Shown here: positions 48,110 to 56,770 of the stretch, in pieces
How positions within the stretch are numbered: the stretch's first letter is position 1
How the letters are laid out: every line of letters starts with the position of its first letter
Made by a program: the position numbers and the translations under genes
From: Bradyrhizobium sp. BTAi1
Lineage (GTDB): Bacteria; Pseudomonadota; Alphaproteobacteria; Rhizobiales; Xanthobacteraceae
Reading direction: 5' to 3'
NCBI RefSeq assembly: GCF_000015165.1
Contig: NC_009485.1
Location: 1,116,001 to 1,180,000, forward strand
DNA length: 64,000 bases
Notes under the pieces: model-generated
The model's database searches: none
What the model was told of the DNA's origin: nothing
What the model saw: only the letters and a program-made list of their open reading frames with translations

Positions 48110-49830
48110 TGACGACCTCATCCAATCCGGGGATGGTGCATGCCGGCAGCCTGCTGCGGCCGTACTGGAAGTTGGTTCTCTGCGGCCTCGTGCTCGGCCT
48201 CATCGGCGGCGCCAGCGTCGCCAGCCTGCTCGCGGTGGTGAACAGCGGGCTCTATGCCGGCTCCGGCGATGTCGGCAGCCTGGTCGCATCGTTTGCCGGC
48301 CTCTGCGTCCTGATCGTGATCGGATCGGTCGGCTCGGACATCAGCGCCAATGTTGTCGGCCAGCGCATCATCGCCTCGCTGCGCAAGTCGCTGGCCGCCA
48401 AGATCCTGATGGCGCCAATCGATCAGTTGGAGTCCTATCGCGCTCACCGGCTAATTCCCGTCCTGACCAAGGACGTCGATGCGATCAGCGATTTCGCCTT
48501 CTATTTCCCGGCCTTCCTGGTCTCCGGCGTCATCGTCGCCGGCTGCCTTGTCTATCTCGCTGTGCTGTCGTGGCCATTGTTCCTGATCGTGGCAGCGTTG
48601 ATCGCGCTCGGATCGTTTGCGCACTTCCGCGCGCGCCAGCGCGGCCTGTCCGGGTTCAATCTCGCCCGCCAGTACGAGGACGATCTGCAGAAGCATTACC
48701 GGACGATCGCCGAGGGCGCCAAGGAGCTGCGTCTGCACCGCCCACGCCGGCATCACGTGCATGTCGATCTGATCCAGCGCACCATCGAGCGGATCAGCGA
48801 CGTGCAGATCAGCGCCATCAATCTGCTGGTCACCACACGCGCGCTCGGCACCGTGATGCTGTTCCTGGTGATCGGGGCTGCGCTCGTGCTGCGGCCGCTG
48901 CTGTGGCCGGACAGTCCGCCGTCCGTATCCAGTGGATTCGTCCTCGTGCTGCTGTTCATGCGCGGACCGATCGATCAGCTCATCGGCATGCTGCCGTCGC
49001 TCGGGCGCGCGCAGGTCGCGATGCGGCGTATTGCCGAATTGTCCGAGCGTTTCGCAACCGCCGAGCAGGATCTGCTCGACGAGCCGGCGCAGTCCGCCGG
49101 CGAACGGGTCGGCTCGATCGAGCTGCGCGGCGTCTCCTACGCATTCCAGGCGGCTGCCGGAGACAATCCGTTCGTGCTCGGTCCGATCGATCTGCGCATC
49201 ACCTGCGGCGAGATCATCTTCATCGTCGGCGAGAACGGCAGCGGCAAGACGACGCTGATCAAGCTGCTGCTGGGGCTCTATGTCCCCCATGAGGGAATGG
49301 TGCTGCGTGACGGCGTGCCCGTCGTCAGCGATACGCGGGACGACTATCGTCAGCTCTTCACCACTGTGTTCTCCGACTACTATCTGTTCGATACGCTGCT
49401 GCAACCCGGCAGCCAGGCGCCGGAAATCGCGCAGCGCTATCTCGATCGGCTGGAGCTCGCCCACAAGGTCTCGGTCGAGAACGGCGCGTTCTCGACGACG
49501 GATCTCTCGACCGGCCAGCGCAAGCGCCTCGCGCTGATCAATGCCTGGATCGAGGGCCGCCCGGTGCTGGTGTTCGACGAATGGGCCGCAGACCAGGATC
49601 CGGCGTTCCGTCACGTCTTCTATACCGAGCTGCTTGCCGACCTGAAGCGGCTCGGCAAGACGATCATCGTGATCTCGCATGACGACCGCTACTTCCACTG
49701 CGCGGACCGCATCGTTCGGCTCCGCGATGGACGGGTCGACGAGGCCGCGGCGTTCGTCAACGTCGCGATTGCAGGACGGGGTGGCGTCACGCCAGCCGTC
49801 GAGGGCGTGAGCGAGCCGCTTTGTAACTAA
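48109..49830 (+). CDS. PvdE/SyrD-type cyclic-peptide ABC exporter
   Basis: 573 aa, fused permease and ATPase. About six membrane segments occupy residues 15-330. The ATPase has Walker A GENGSGKTT (Lys380), the LSTGQRKRLAL signature (465-475) typical of this subfamily in place of LSGGQ, Walker B VLVFDEW (Asp490-Glu491) and the switch His524. Relatives move pyoverdine precursors or syringomycin-type lipopeptides across the inner membrane. Start ATG overlaps the hydrolase stop. An unrelated-looking upstream extension of the frame overlaps the hydrolase and is not used. No periplasmic adaptor or outer-membrane channel gene is nearby. Confidence 0.93.
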   Translation: MTTSSNPGMVHAGSLLRPYWKLVLCGLVLGLIGGASVASLLAVVNSGLYAGSGDVGSLVASFAGLCVLIVIGSVGSDISANVVGQRIIASLRKSLAAKILMAPIDQLESYRAHRLIPVLTKDVDAISDFAFYFPAFLVSGVIVAGCLVYLAVLSWPLFLIVAALIALGSFAHFRARQRGLSGFNLARQYEDDLQKHYRTIAEGAKELRLHRPRRHHVHVDLIQRTIERISDVQISAINLLVTTRALGTVMLFLVIGAALVLRPLLWPDSPPSVSSGFVLVLLFMRGPIDQLIGMLPSLGRAQVAMRRIAELSERFATAEQDLLDEPAQSAGERVGSIELRGVSYAFQAAAGDNPFVLGPIDLRITCGEIIFIVGENGSGKTTLIKLLLGLYVPHEGMVLRDGVPVVSDTRDDYRQLFTTVFSDYYLFDTLLQPGSQAPEIAQRYLDRLELAHKVSVENGAFSTTDLSTGQRKRLALINAWIEGRPVLVFDEWAADQDPAFRHVFYTELLADLKRLGKTIIVISHDDRYFHCADRIVRLRDGRVDEAAAFVNVAIAGRGGVTPAVEGVSEPLCN

Positions 49831-49904
49831 TCTAGATCGAGAGCGGGCCATGCCTGCTTGTCTTCGGCGCGACGACAAATTTACATCTTGAACGGGAGCG
49901 GCTG

Positions 49905-51005
49905 GTGGCGAAGCACGTGCAGGTCAAAAGCGGTGAGGGGCGTATGAGCGCGAGCTTCGATGCAGGGAGTGGGGCCTTCCGGGCCGGAACGGATGTCGCG
50001 ATGTCGGTCGTCCGCGATGATGAAAGTGTTCGCGTGATCGCCGGCGGCGAGTTGTTGCTGTCGTTCCGGTTCGACGGAGATCGGGGCACGGTTGCCATGT
50101 CCGGCGATGTGGGAGATCCCCGGCGCTTGGTGAGCGGGCTCTCCGCCGCCGCCGAGGCGCTGTTTGGCTGGCATCCGTCGCTCGACAGACTCGTCCTCGA
50201 TCTGCGCGGGCGGCCGGCGGCCGCATCGACGTTGGCGCGCGATGGCCTCGCGGTGATCGTCGATGGCGCGCCCGTGCTTCTGCCGGAGATGCTGATGCAG
50301 CGGCGCGAGGCCTGGCTGTCGGATGCGGCCCGGCCGGCGTTTCCGCTGTCCTACGTGATGACCGGCGGCAAACGGCATCCGCGGCGGCCACCGAAGCCGG
50401 CCGGCCGGGTCTATTCGCGCTTCATTCCGTGGCTGTCGGACGTCGTCAGCTTTCGTGTGGTCGACATCGAACGCGATCTGGCACTGGTTCACCGCTGGCT
50501 CAACGATCCACGCGTGGATGCATTCTGGAACGAGGCGGGCGACCTCGACAAGCATCGCCAGTATCTTTCGAAGCTGCTGTCGGATCCGCACATGCTGCCG
50601 CTGATCGGCTGCTTCGGCGAGCGTCCCTTCGGCTATTTCGAGCTGTACTGGGCCAAGGAGAACCGCATCGCGCCGTTCTACGACGCCGACGACCACGATC
50701 GCGGCTGGCATGTGATCGTCGGTGAGGACGAGTTTCGCGGCCGCGACTTCATCACTGCGTGGTTGCCCTCGCTGATGCACTACATGTTCCTCGACGATCA
50801 CCGCACCATGCGCATTGTCGGCGAGCCCGCGGCAGCTCACCTCCAGCAGCTGCGCAATCTCGACCGCGCCGGCTTTGCCCGGATCAAGAACTTCGACTTC
50901 CCGCACAAGCGAGCAACCCTGGTCATGTTGCTACGTGAACGGTTCTTTGCCGACCGGCTGTGGCAGCCGGCAGCGAAGGACGCGTCCCTCGAGACCCAAC
51001 GCTGA
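49905..51005 (+). CDS. N5-hydroxyornithine acetyltransferase (IucB/AlcB/RhbD-like GNAT)
   Basis: 366 aa from a GTG with GGGAGC upstream. The C-terminal half, from about residue 180, is the siderophore acetyltransferase domain: LVHRWLNDPRVDAFWNE, FGYFELYWAKENRIAPFYD, GWHVIVGEDEFRGRDF and the closing IKNFDFPHKRATLVML. These enzymes acylate N-hydroxylated Lys or Orn from acyl-CoA to make the hydroxamate. With the ornithine monooxygenase 13 bp downstream, the product should be N5-acetyl-N5-hydroxyornithine for NRPS 3. Acetyl is the default donor; other short acyl groups are possible. The N-terminal half is less conserved, as in IucB. Confidence 0.9.
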   Translation: MAKHVQVKSGEGRMSASFDAGSGAFRAGTDVAMSVVRDDESVRVIAGGELLLSFRFDGDRGTVAMSGDVGDPRRLVSGLSAAAEALFGWHPSLDRLVLDLRGRPAAASTLARDGLAVIVDGAPVLLPEMLMQRREAWLSDAARPAFPLSYVMTGGKRHPRRPPKPAGRVYSRFIPWLSDVVSFRVVDIERDLALVHRWLNDPRVDAFWNEAGDLDKHRQYLSKLLSDPHMLPLIGCFGERPFGYFELYWAKENRIAPFYDADDHDRGWHVIVGEDEFRGRDFITAWLPSLMHYMFLDDHRTMRIVGEPAAAHLQQLRNLDRAGFARIKNFDFPHKRATLVMLLRERFFADRLWQPAAKDASLETQR

Positions 51006-51018
51006 CGGAGCACCACCC

Positions 51019-52350
51019 ATGTCGCATCAACTCGCCCCGGACTATGATGTCGTCGGCGTCGGCTTCGGGCCGTCCAACCTGTCATTGGCGATCGCGCTCG
51101 AGGATTGTGCCCGACAACGACGGCTGGATTGCCGCGCGCTGTTCGTCGAGCGGCAGCCGAGCTTCAAATGGCATGGCGGCATGCTGCTTCCCGGCAGCAA
51201 CATGCAGATCTCTTTCCTCAAGGATCTGGTGTCGCTGCGCGATCCGACGAGCCCGTTCACCTTCATCAACTACTTGCACAAATCGGGCCGGTTGCTCGAC
51301 TTCACCAATTGCAGGACGTTCTATCCCAGCAGGATCGAGTTCAACGACTATCTGCGCTGGGTTGCCGGCCAGTTCGACGCGATGGTCGAATATGGCGAGA
51401 CGGTCGTTGCGGTCGAGCCGGTGAGCGCCGGCCAGTCCGTCGTCGCGCTCCGCGTAGTCACGCGGACCGGGGACGGGGCCGAGCAATCGCGCATCGCGCG
51501 CAACCTCGTGGTCGCGGTCGGCGGCGTGCCGCACGTTCCGGCCGTGTTTCAGTCGGTCGCCGGTGACCGAAGGGTCGTGCATACCAGCGGCTACCTCGAT
51601 TCATCCGCGATCGCCGAGCTGAGCGGCCGGGCGCCGCGCGTGGCGGTGATCGGCGGCGGCCAGAGCGCGGCCGAGGTCACGCTCGACCTCAGCGAGCGGA
51701 ATCCGAACGTACGGATCGATCTCGTGTTCCGTGGGCACGCGCTCAAGCCGTCCGACAGCAGCCCGTTCGTGAACGAGATCTTCAATCCCGACTATATCGA
51801 TCATTTCCATTCGCGCGACGAGAGCCAGCGCGCCGCGATCATTCGCAGCTTCCGCAATACGAACTATGCCGTCGTCGACCCGGACCTGCTCGATCAGCTC
51901 TATCGCATGACCTATCAGCAGCGCGTCTGCGGCTCACGGCGGCTCGCACTCCACCCCCGTAGCGAGATCGTCGGCGCGCAGGCCGTCCGCGACGGAATTG
52001 CGCTCGAGCTTCTAAACAAGGACGAGGGCATCCGTCATCACGCGACCTATGACGCGATCGTGCTTGCCACCGGCTACGAGCGATCGCCGATCCCGGCCTT
52101 TCTCGATCCGATTAGCCGCTACATCGAGACCAGCGCGCTGGAGCGCGACTATCGTCTCCAGACCAGCCCCGGCTTTCGCCCGCAGGTCTATCTGCAGGGC
52201 TGCTCGGAAATCTCGCACGGTCTGAGCGACACGCTGTTGTCGGTGCTGCCGATGCGCGCCCACGAAATCACGGCGGCACTGTTGTCGAGCACGGGGACGC
52301 AACGCGGCGCAGAACAGGAGCCGCATTTGGCCGAGCGTGTCTACTCCTAG
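51019..52350 (+). CDS. L-ornithine N5-monooxygenase (PvdA/SidA-like)
   Basis: 443 aa from the ATG at 51019. FAD motif VGFGPSN near residue 15, the conserved WHGGMLLPGSNMQISFLKDL, HTSGYLDSS, the NADPH motif VIGGGQSAAEV near residue 212, the segment FRNTNYAVVDPDLL and the C-terminal LATGYERS are all typical. It hydroxylates the side-chain amine of Orn using NADPH and oxygen, the committed step to the hydroxamates. The family also contains lysine N6-hydroxylases, but the NRPS context favours Orn. It is the last gene of the operon. Confidence 0.93.
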   Translation: MSHQLAPDYDVVGVGFGPSNLSLAIALEDCARQRRLDCRALFVERQPSFKWHGGMLLPGSNMQISFLKDLVSLRDPTSPFTFINYLHKSGRLLDFTNCRTFYPSRIEFNDYLRWVAGQFDAMVEYGETVVAVEPVSAGQSVVALRVVTRTGDGAEQSRIARNLVVAVGGVPHVPAVFQSVAGDRRVVHTSGYLDSSAIAELSGRAPRVAVIGGGQSAAEVTLDLSERNPNVRIDLVFRGHALKPSDSSPFVNEIFNPDYIDHFHSRDESQRAAIIRSFRNTNYAVVDPDLLDQLYRMTYQQRVCGSRRLALHPRSEIVGAQAVRDGIALELLNKDEGIRHHATYDAIVLATGYERSPIPAFLDPISRYIETSALERDYRLQTSPGFRPQVYLQGCSEISHGLSDTLLSVLPMRAHEITAALLSSTGTQRGAEQEPHLAERVYS

Positions 52351-52394
52351 GCAGGTGGTGACCTGGTTCCGGGCCGGCGCGGAGCCCAGGCGAT

Positions 52395-52423
52395 GGCCGT
52401 GAGGGAAATCGAGCGTCACGGCC
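52395..52423 (+). terminator. hairpin downstream of the siderophore operon
   Basis: Perfect 8-bp arms (52395-52402, 52416-52423) around a 13-base loop, 44 bp after the last stop. No T tract follows, so termination is only suggested. Confidence 0.22.
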
Positions 52424-52511
52424 GATGAGCATCGGTGATCGCTGTGAGTGCGCATGTTGCCGGCTGGCATCCTGAGCGGCAAGCAGGCACGGCGGAGGGC
52501 AGGACTGTCAA

Positions 52512-52856
52512 ATGGCTGAGCCGCATTTGCCTGAGCGGGTCGTGAATATGTTGGTATCGAGTGAGCATGCGCGGCTGGTCGGCCGGACGCTGACCGAGCA
52601 GCGCGATTACATCGTCGATATCGCGACATTGCATACGCGCGATGAGCTGCTGCGGCGTTTCGGGGGCAATCGCGTCCTGCTGCGGCAGGTCGAGAAATGG
52701 CTCGGCTTTCACGGCCGCCGCCTTCGGCGGCCGGCCGAGAGCATCGACATCGTCATGTGCGGATTGGAGTTTCGCAAGCGGCGCATTCGGCGGTCACGGC
52801 CGGTGGCCCGGCGGCGCCCGCTGGATCCGAAGGTCGCTCCTCAGGAGCGAGGCTGA
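52512..52856 (+). CDS. small basic hypothetical protein
   Basis: 114 aa. GGAGGG lies about 13 bases before the ATG. The first 70 residues look like a real helical fold (VVNMLVSSEHARLVGRTL, DELLRRFGGNRVLLRQVEKW). The last 45 are strongly basic (FRKRRIRRSRPVARRRPL). I recognise no family. It follows the siderophore operon after 161 bp and may be an independent gene; a regulatory or nucleic-acid-binding role would be a guess from charge alone. Confidence 0.5.
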   Translation: MAEPHLPERVVNMLVSSEHARLVGRTLTEQRDYIVDIATLHTRDELLRRFGGNRVLLRQVEKWLGFHGRRLRRPAESIDIVMCGLEFRKRRIRRSRPVARRRPLDPKVAPQERG

Positions 52857-53213
52857 CGATCCGGTTCGGGTCTGCCGAGGGCCCTCGGCGAGTGGGATGA
52901 CGGCCGGGTTCTGGCTTCAGCCATGGCGCACGCAAGCCGCGAAGCGCCGGTTCGCCTTGCCCAGGACTGCCGCAACGGGACGGCCATAGGCAGGGCGCAG
53001 GGAGCGCGGCTGACCGGGATTTACAACAGCTCTGGTCGAAGGTCGCCTGCCAGCGCGGCGGGATAGCGAAGGGGACGCAACCAGGATGCGCGCGGCACTG
53101 TAGCGCCTGCCGGACGCGCGCGAACGACGTCCATAACCGCTGCCGAGACGCCGACAAAGGCGGCCTCGATGTCGTGTCCGTGCAGCGTCGGCGGGCAAAT
53201 GCCAAATCCAAAA
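52857..53213. other. non-coding stretch before tRNA-Leu
   Basis: About 360 bp with no frame of credible protein character on either strand. On the minus strand it is the 3' flank of the tRNA gene, a place where integrative elements often insert, but I saw no integrase or duplicated tRNA end in this window. Confidence 0.4.
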
Positions 53214-53299
53214 TGGTGCCCCTGGCCGGAATCGAACCAGCACTCCTTGCGGAACTCGATTTTGAGTCGAGCGCGTCTACCAGTTCCGCCACAGGGGCA
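53214..53299 (-). tRNA. tRNA-Leu (anticodon CAA)
   Basis: On the minus strand the 86 bases fold as a class II tRNA. The acceptor stem pairs TGCCCCT with AGGGGCA, the anticodon stem CTCGA/TCGAG encloses loop CTCAAAA (anticodon CAA, reading UUG), a long variable arm follows, the T arm contains GGTTCGATTCC, and the 3' CCA is encoded. Confidence 0.95.
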
Positions 53300-53474
53300 T
53301 TCGCCTGAGCCCGTATTCAGGCCCCCAGCGAAGCGGGGCGGACTATAGCGGGCGGCGGGACGGGGTCAACCCGCACGGACGTGATGGGCTCTCATCTCGA
53401 CAGGTTTCGCGCCCGGGAGTAGGAGCCGGGGACGGCACGGCGCGAGGCCGGGTACAGCCCATGGGGGACGACCG

Positions 53475-54014
53475 ATGACCAATACCTCTGTGATGGACCG
53501 CGCGGCGGCGGGCGCCATGAGCCCGGCGGTGACGGCCGCGCTGCTCGCGGCGGGCATCGCGGCGGCGACCTTGGCCGGCGCCTGGTACATGCAACTGGTC
53601 TGGGGCCTGCAACCCTGCGAGCTCTGCCTGAAGCAGCGCTGGGCCTATTATGCCATCGTGCCCCTGGCGGTGCTCGTCGCAGGTCTCGCCGGCCGCGGCG
53701 CATCGCGCGGGCTGGTGCTGGCCGGGCTCGTCCTAATTGCACTGGCGGCGCTCGGCAATGCCGGGCTTGGCGTGTACCACTCCGGGGTCGAATGGGGGTT
53801 CTGGCCGGGGCCGACGGAATGCACCGGCCCGATCGGCAATCTCGGCAGTGCCGGCAGCCTGCTGGAGCGGCTGGACAGCGTTCGCGTCGTGCGCTGCGAC
53901 GAGGTGCAGTGGCGTTTCCTTGGCCTGTCGCTGGCCGGCTACAGCGTGCTGATCTCGCTGCTGATCGCGGCGATCGCCGGCTGGGGGATCTGGCGCAAGC
54001 CGGCCGCCGCATAG
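53475..54014 (+). CDS. dsbB: disulfide bond formation protein B
   Basis: 179 aa, four membrane helices. The first periplasmic loop has the quinone-linked Cys pair in QPCELCLKQRW. The second loop carries the other pair (ECTGP and RCDEV). DsbB reoxidises DsbA and passes electrons to ubiquinone. A DsbA-like gene lies about 4.3 kb downstream. Length is normal and the start ATG has a GGGGG-rich site upstream. Confidence 0.92.
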   Translation: MTNTSVMDRAAAGAMSPAVTAALLAAGIAAATLAGAWYMQLVWGLQPCELCLKQRWAYYAIVPLAVLVAGLAGRGASRGLVLAGLVLIALAALGNAGLGVYHSGVEWGFWPGPTECTGPIGNLGSAGSLLERLDSVRVVRCDEVQWRFLGLSLAGYSVLISLLIAAIAGWGIWRKPAAA

Positions 54015-54021
54015 CCTGATC

Positions 54022-54108
54022 TGAACGTAAAACGGGCTTTCCGAAAAACGCGATATTCAACAAAGGGATAGGATCTTGATGCGGCTCGACGTCATCGCGT
54101 CATGAGCT
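54022..54108. repeat. degenerate copy of the palindromic intergenic element
   Basis: The order of blocks (CGGG-TTTCCGAAAA, TTCAACAAAGGGA, GATCTTGATGCG, CGCGTCATGA) follows that of the element at 7598-7697, but the arms no longer pair perfectly. It lies between the 3' ends of dsbB and the convergent AbrB-type gene. Confidence 0.5.
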
Positions 54109-55192
54109 AGTCATCGACGTCCTCTTGCGGCCGCCCGAACAGATGGATGATGCCGGGGGTGGCGATCGTGACGAACACAAAGCGCGACAGGTGATGCGCG
54201 CCGACAAAGATCGGATCGATGTGCAGGGTCAGCGCCAGGGCCATCATCGCGTCCATCGCGCCTGGCGCGAACGCGACGATGGTGTCTGAGAAGCGCACAT
54301 GGGTCACCAGCACGATGACGGTGACGAAAGCCGCTGAGATCGCAACCGCGATCGCGAACGAGCCGAGCGCCGCTTTGACATGGCTGAGCAGCGTCTTGAC
54401 ACGCATGCGCGCGAAGCGGCTGCCGATCAGCGCGCCGATGCCGATCAGGGCGATGCCGCGCATCCATTCCGGCAGGCCGCCCTCGACGAGGTCGGTGCCG
54501 TGCAGGATGCCGCTGGCGACCATGGCGCCGAACAGCCAGCTGGCCGGAAACTTGATCAGCTGCATCAGCATGGCGGCGACCAGCGATGCCACCAGCAGCG
54601 CCAGCAGGCCGAGCGACGAGGCGACCGGCTGGCCGAGCGAGACCGGGGCCGCTGGCGCGACGCCGGCCAGCGCCAGCACCAGCGGCAAGGCCGCGGTCAG
54701 GATGATCACCCGCAGGGTCTGCACCACGGCGATCGCGGGCAGGTCGGCGCCGCGCTCGACGGCCAGGATCGTGATCTGCGACAGCGCCCCGGGGCTGCCG
54801 GCGAGCAGCGCCGAGGTCCGGTCCCAGCCATGGACGCGCTGCAGATACAGGCTGGAGCCGAACGTGGCGCAGAAGGTTGCGAGCGCGAGCAGCCCTATCG
54901 TCAGCGGATAGGCACTGACGTGATTGATCAGCTCGCGCGAGACGACGGCGCCGATCGAGATGCCGAGCAGCAGCAGGATCGTCTGGGTCAGGATCGGCGG
55001 CATCGACAGCGGCCGTCCGGCGATCGCCGCGATCCCGGTCGCGATCATCGCGCCGGAGATCAACCCTCCCGGCAGATGTGCCACGAGAAAGATCAACCCG
55101 CCGGCGGTGCCGAGAGCGAGCGTCTCGAGCGCGCTCAGGGTCTTGGCGCGACTCGGCAGGTCGAAGGTCAGGGAAGAGATGATCTGGCGCAC
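54107..55192 (-). CDS. AbrB-family membrane protein
   Basis: 361 aa, about ten hydrophobic segments in two similar halves. Typical family pieces are LPGGLISGAMIATGIAAI in the first half and FPASWLFGAMVASGILHG in the second, the AbrB duplication. LLAGSPGALSQITILA is also characteristic. The E. coli AbrB namesake is linked to aidB regulation, but the fold is that of a transporter and its substrate is unknown. It faces dsbB. Confidence 0.85.
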   Translation of the reverse strand: MRQIISSLTFDLPSRAKTLSALETLALGTAGGLIFLVAHLPGGLISGAMIATGIAAIAGRPLSMPPILTQTILLLLGISIGAVVSRELINHVSAYPLTIGLLALATFCATFGSSLYLQRVHGWDRTSALLAGSPGALSQITILAVERGADLPAIAVVQTLRVIILTAALPLVLALAGVAPAAPVSLGQPVASSLGLLALLVASLVAAMLMQLIKFPASWLFGAMVASGILHGTDLVEGGLPEWMRGIALIGIGALIGSRFARMRVKTLLSHVKAALGSFAIAVAISAAFVTVIVLVTHVRFSDTIVAFAPGAMDAMMALALTLHIDPIFVGAHHLSRFVFVTIATPGIIHLFGRPQEDVDD

Positions 55193-55284
55193 GCCGCCTT
55201 ATGCCAAAAGCGCGGTTTGGGAACAATTCCCGCGGTCGCGGAGGCGCCATGCATTCCCGGCGCCGGCGATGCGGCCCCTCGCGG

Positions 55285-55575
55285 TCATTTCGGTTTGTCG
55301 GCCGGCGTCGCCGCTGCTGCTGCCGCGGCCTTGTCGCGCTTGCAGGCGGACCGGAATTTGCCCCGTGCCCGGCCCTTGAGCCCCTGGTCGTCGGCCTCCT
55401 TGGAGCACGCCACCGAGATCGCCCGACGCGCCGGCTTGTCCATGGTGGCGAATTTGTCGGTGGCCGCATCAGGCCGTCCCGGCAGAGCCAGGCCGGGTTG
55501 GGACGACGCGGGCCCCGCCGCCAACAGGACGGCGATCGCGGCGGTTGCAGCAGCCGCGCGGGCAGTGAATGTCAT
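55285..55575 (-). CDS. PsiF-like small periplasmic protein
   Basis: 96 aa from the ATG at 55575 (GAGGA upstream); the frame is open further 5' but that part is not protein-like. A signal peptide covers residues 1-26 (AAAATAAIAVLLAAGPASSQ). The body has the PsiF pattern: ACSKEADDQGLKGRARGKFR followed by SAC, then a charged Ala/Lys tail. PsiF is a phosphate-starvation protein of unknown function. The 190 bp to the divergent gene at 55766 hold both promoters. Confidence 0.75.
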   Translation of the reverse strand: MTFTARAAAATAAIAVLLAAGPASSQPGLALPGRPDAATDKFATMDKPARRAISVACSKEADDQGLKGRARGKFRSACKRDKAAAAAAATPADKPK

Positions 55576-55765
55576 ACTGAATTCCTCGAACGAAACGCGC
55601 GGGCTGGAGTCCGCCGATACTGAACCCTCAGTGAATGGAATGAGCCGGATCGGCGTGTGACGCAAATTATATTTTCGTTGCGGCACGGCCGGGGCTGCTT
55701 TGTCGCCCGCAGCTGTCTGGCTAGGATCGTGGCCCCATTCATCATGCTCCATAGGGAGATCGAGG

Positions 55766-56257
55766 ATGAGTTTCTACGCAAAATCTTTGGTTGCGGTCAC
55801 CGCTCTCAGCCTGGCTGCCTTTGCCGCCGCGCCGGCGAAGGCGCTGACCATGCAGGAATGCAGCGCCAAGTATAAGCAGGCCAAGGACGCCGGCACGCTC
55901 AACGGTCAGAAGTGGAACGACTTCCGCAAAGCCCAATGCGGCAGCGATTCCACGGCCGCGGCGCCGGCCGCGCCCGCGGCTCCGGCGGCCCCCGCCGCCG
56001 AGGCCAAGCCGGCCAAGGAGAGCAAAGCCGCGGCCAAGGAGGCCGCACCGGCCGCCGCGCCGAGCGGCCCGGCCGTGTTTCCGAATGCGGTGGATCCGAA
56101 ATACGCCAAGGAGACCCCAGGCAAGGCGCGCATGCACACCTGCGTCGACCAGTACAATGCCAACAAGGCCACCAACGCCAATGGCGGCATGAAGTGGATC
56201 GAGAAGGGCGGCGGCTATTACAGCGAGTGCTCGAAGAAGCTGAAGGGCGCGGCCTGA
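55766..56257 (+). CDS. secreted small Cys-motif protein with Ala/Pro linker
   Basis: 163 aa from the ATG at 55766, with GGGAGATCGAGG just before it. A signal peptide spans 1-26 (LVAVTALSLAAFAAAPAKA). The mature protein starts with MQECSAKYKQAKDAG and NDFRKAQC, a C-x25-C block ending in FR-x2-C much like PsiF. A 50-residue Ala/Pro/Lys linker follows, then a second Cys block (MHTCVDQYNANK, YYSECSKKLKG). It is probably periplasmic. Function unknown. Confidence 0.75.
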   Translation: MSFYAKSLVAVTALSLAAFAAAPAKALTMQECSAKYKQAKDAGTLNGQKWNDFRKAQCGSDSTAAAPAAPAAPAAPAAEAKPAKESKAAAKEAAPAAAPSGPAVFPNAVDPKYAKETPGKARMHTCVDQYNANKATNANGGMKWIEKGGGYYSECSKKLKGAA

Positions 56258-56279
56258 GCAGAGCCCGATTTGAGCTTGC

Positions 56280-56311
56280 CGGCGGCCGGATGCATCATGC
56301 GCCGGCCGCCG
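56280..56311 (+). terminator. GC-rich hairpin terminator
   Basis: Perfect 10-bp arms at 56280-56289 and 56302-56311 with a 12-base loop, 23 bp after the stop of the Cys-motif gene and followed by GATTTCT. Likely ends that transcript. Confidence 0.45.
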
Positions 56312-56371
56312 CCGATTTCTGGAGAAGGTCGCCGCTTGCAATTCGCGCTGGCCTGACCAACAACATCCGCG

Positions 56372-56770
56372 ATGATCGCAAGCCTCGGCCTCATCCTGCT
56401 GTGCCAACTGATCGGTGAAGTCATCGTCCGCAGTCTGGCCCTGCCGCTGCCCGGACCCGTGCTCGGCCTGGTCCTGCTGCTGGTGCTTCTGTTGCTGCGA
56501 GACAGAGTCCGGTTTCTGGCGATCGGCCCGCTCGCCACCGATAGCGACGCGGGACGGATCGAGGGCGTCAGCCGCGTTCTGCTCGCCAATCTGTCGCTGC
56601 TGTTCGTGCCGGCCGGGGTGGGGGTCGTGCAGAAGCTCGATCTCATCGCAGCCCATGGCCTCGCCATCGCGGTCGTTCTGCTGCTCTCGGTGGTGATCAC
56701 TCTGCTGGTGACGGTCGCAGCCTTCGTCGCGACGAGCCGGCTGCTGGCGCCGAAGCGGGACCGGTCATGA
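56372..56770 (+). CDS. LrgA/CidA-family membrane protein
   Basis: 132 aa with four hydrophobic helices. LCQLIGEVIVRSLALPLPGP and the following GLVLLLVLLLLRDRVRFL fit the LrgA/CidA (YohJ) family. SLLFVPAGVGVV is the family's conserved helix start. These are holin-like membrane proteins paired with LrgB; in some bacteria the pair exports small organic acids or modulates murein hydrolase activity. Its end overlaps the LrgB gene by 4 bp (ATGA), so the two are coupled. Confidence 0.88.
   Translation: MIASLGLILLCQLIGEVIVRSLALPLPGPVLGLVLLLVLLLLRDRVRFLAIGPLATDSDAGRIEGVSRVLLANLSLLFVPAGVGVVQKLDLIAAHGLAIAVVLLLSVVITLLVTVAAFVATSRLLAPKRDRS

Noticed and set aside
52317..52540. Similar words at the end of the ornithine hydroxylase (EPHLAERV) and the start of the next small protein (EPHLPERV)
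   Set aside because: Only about 12 bases are identical; too short to claim a duplication.
53214..53299. tRNA-Leu as an attachment site for an integrated element
   Set aside because: No integrase, direct repeat of the tRNA end or mobile genes were seen; the flanks look like ordinary chromosome.
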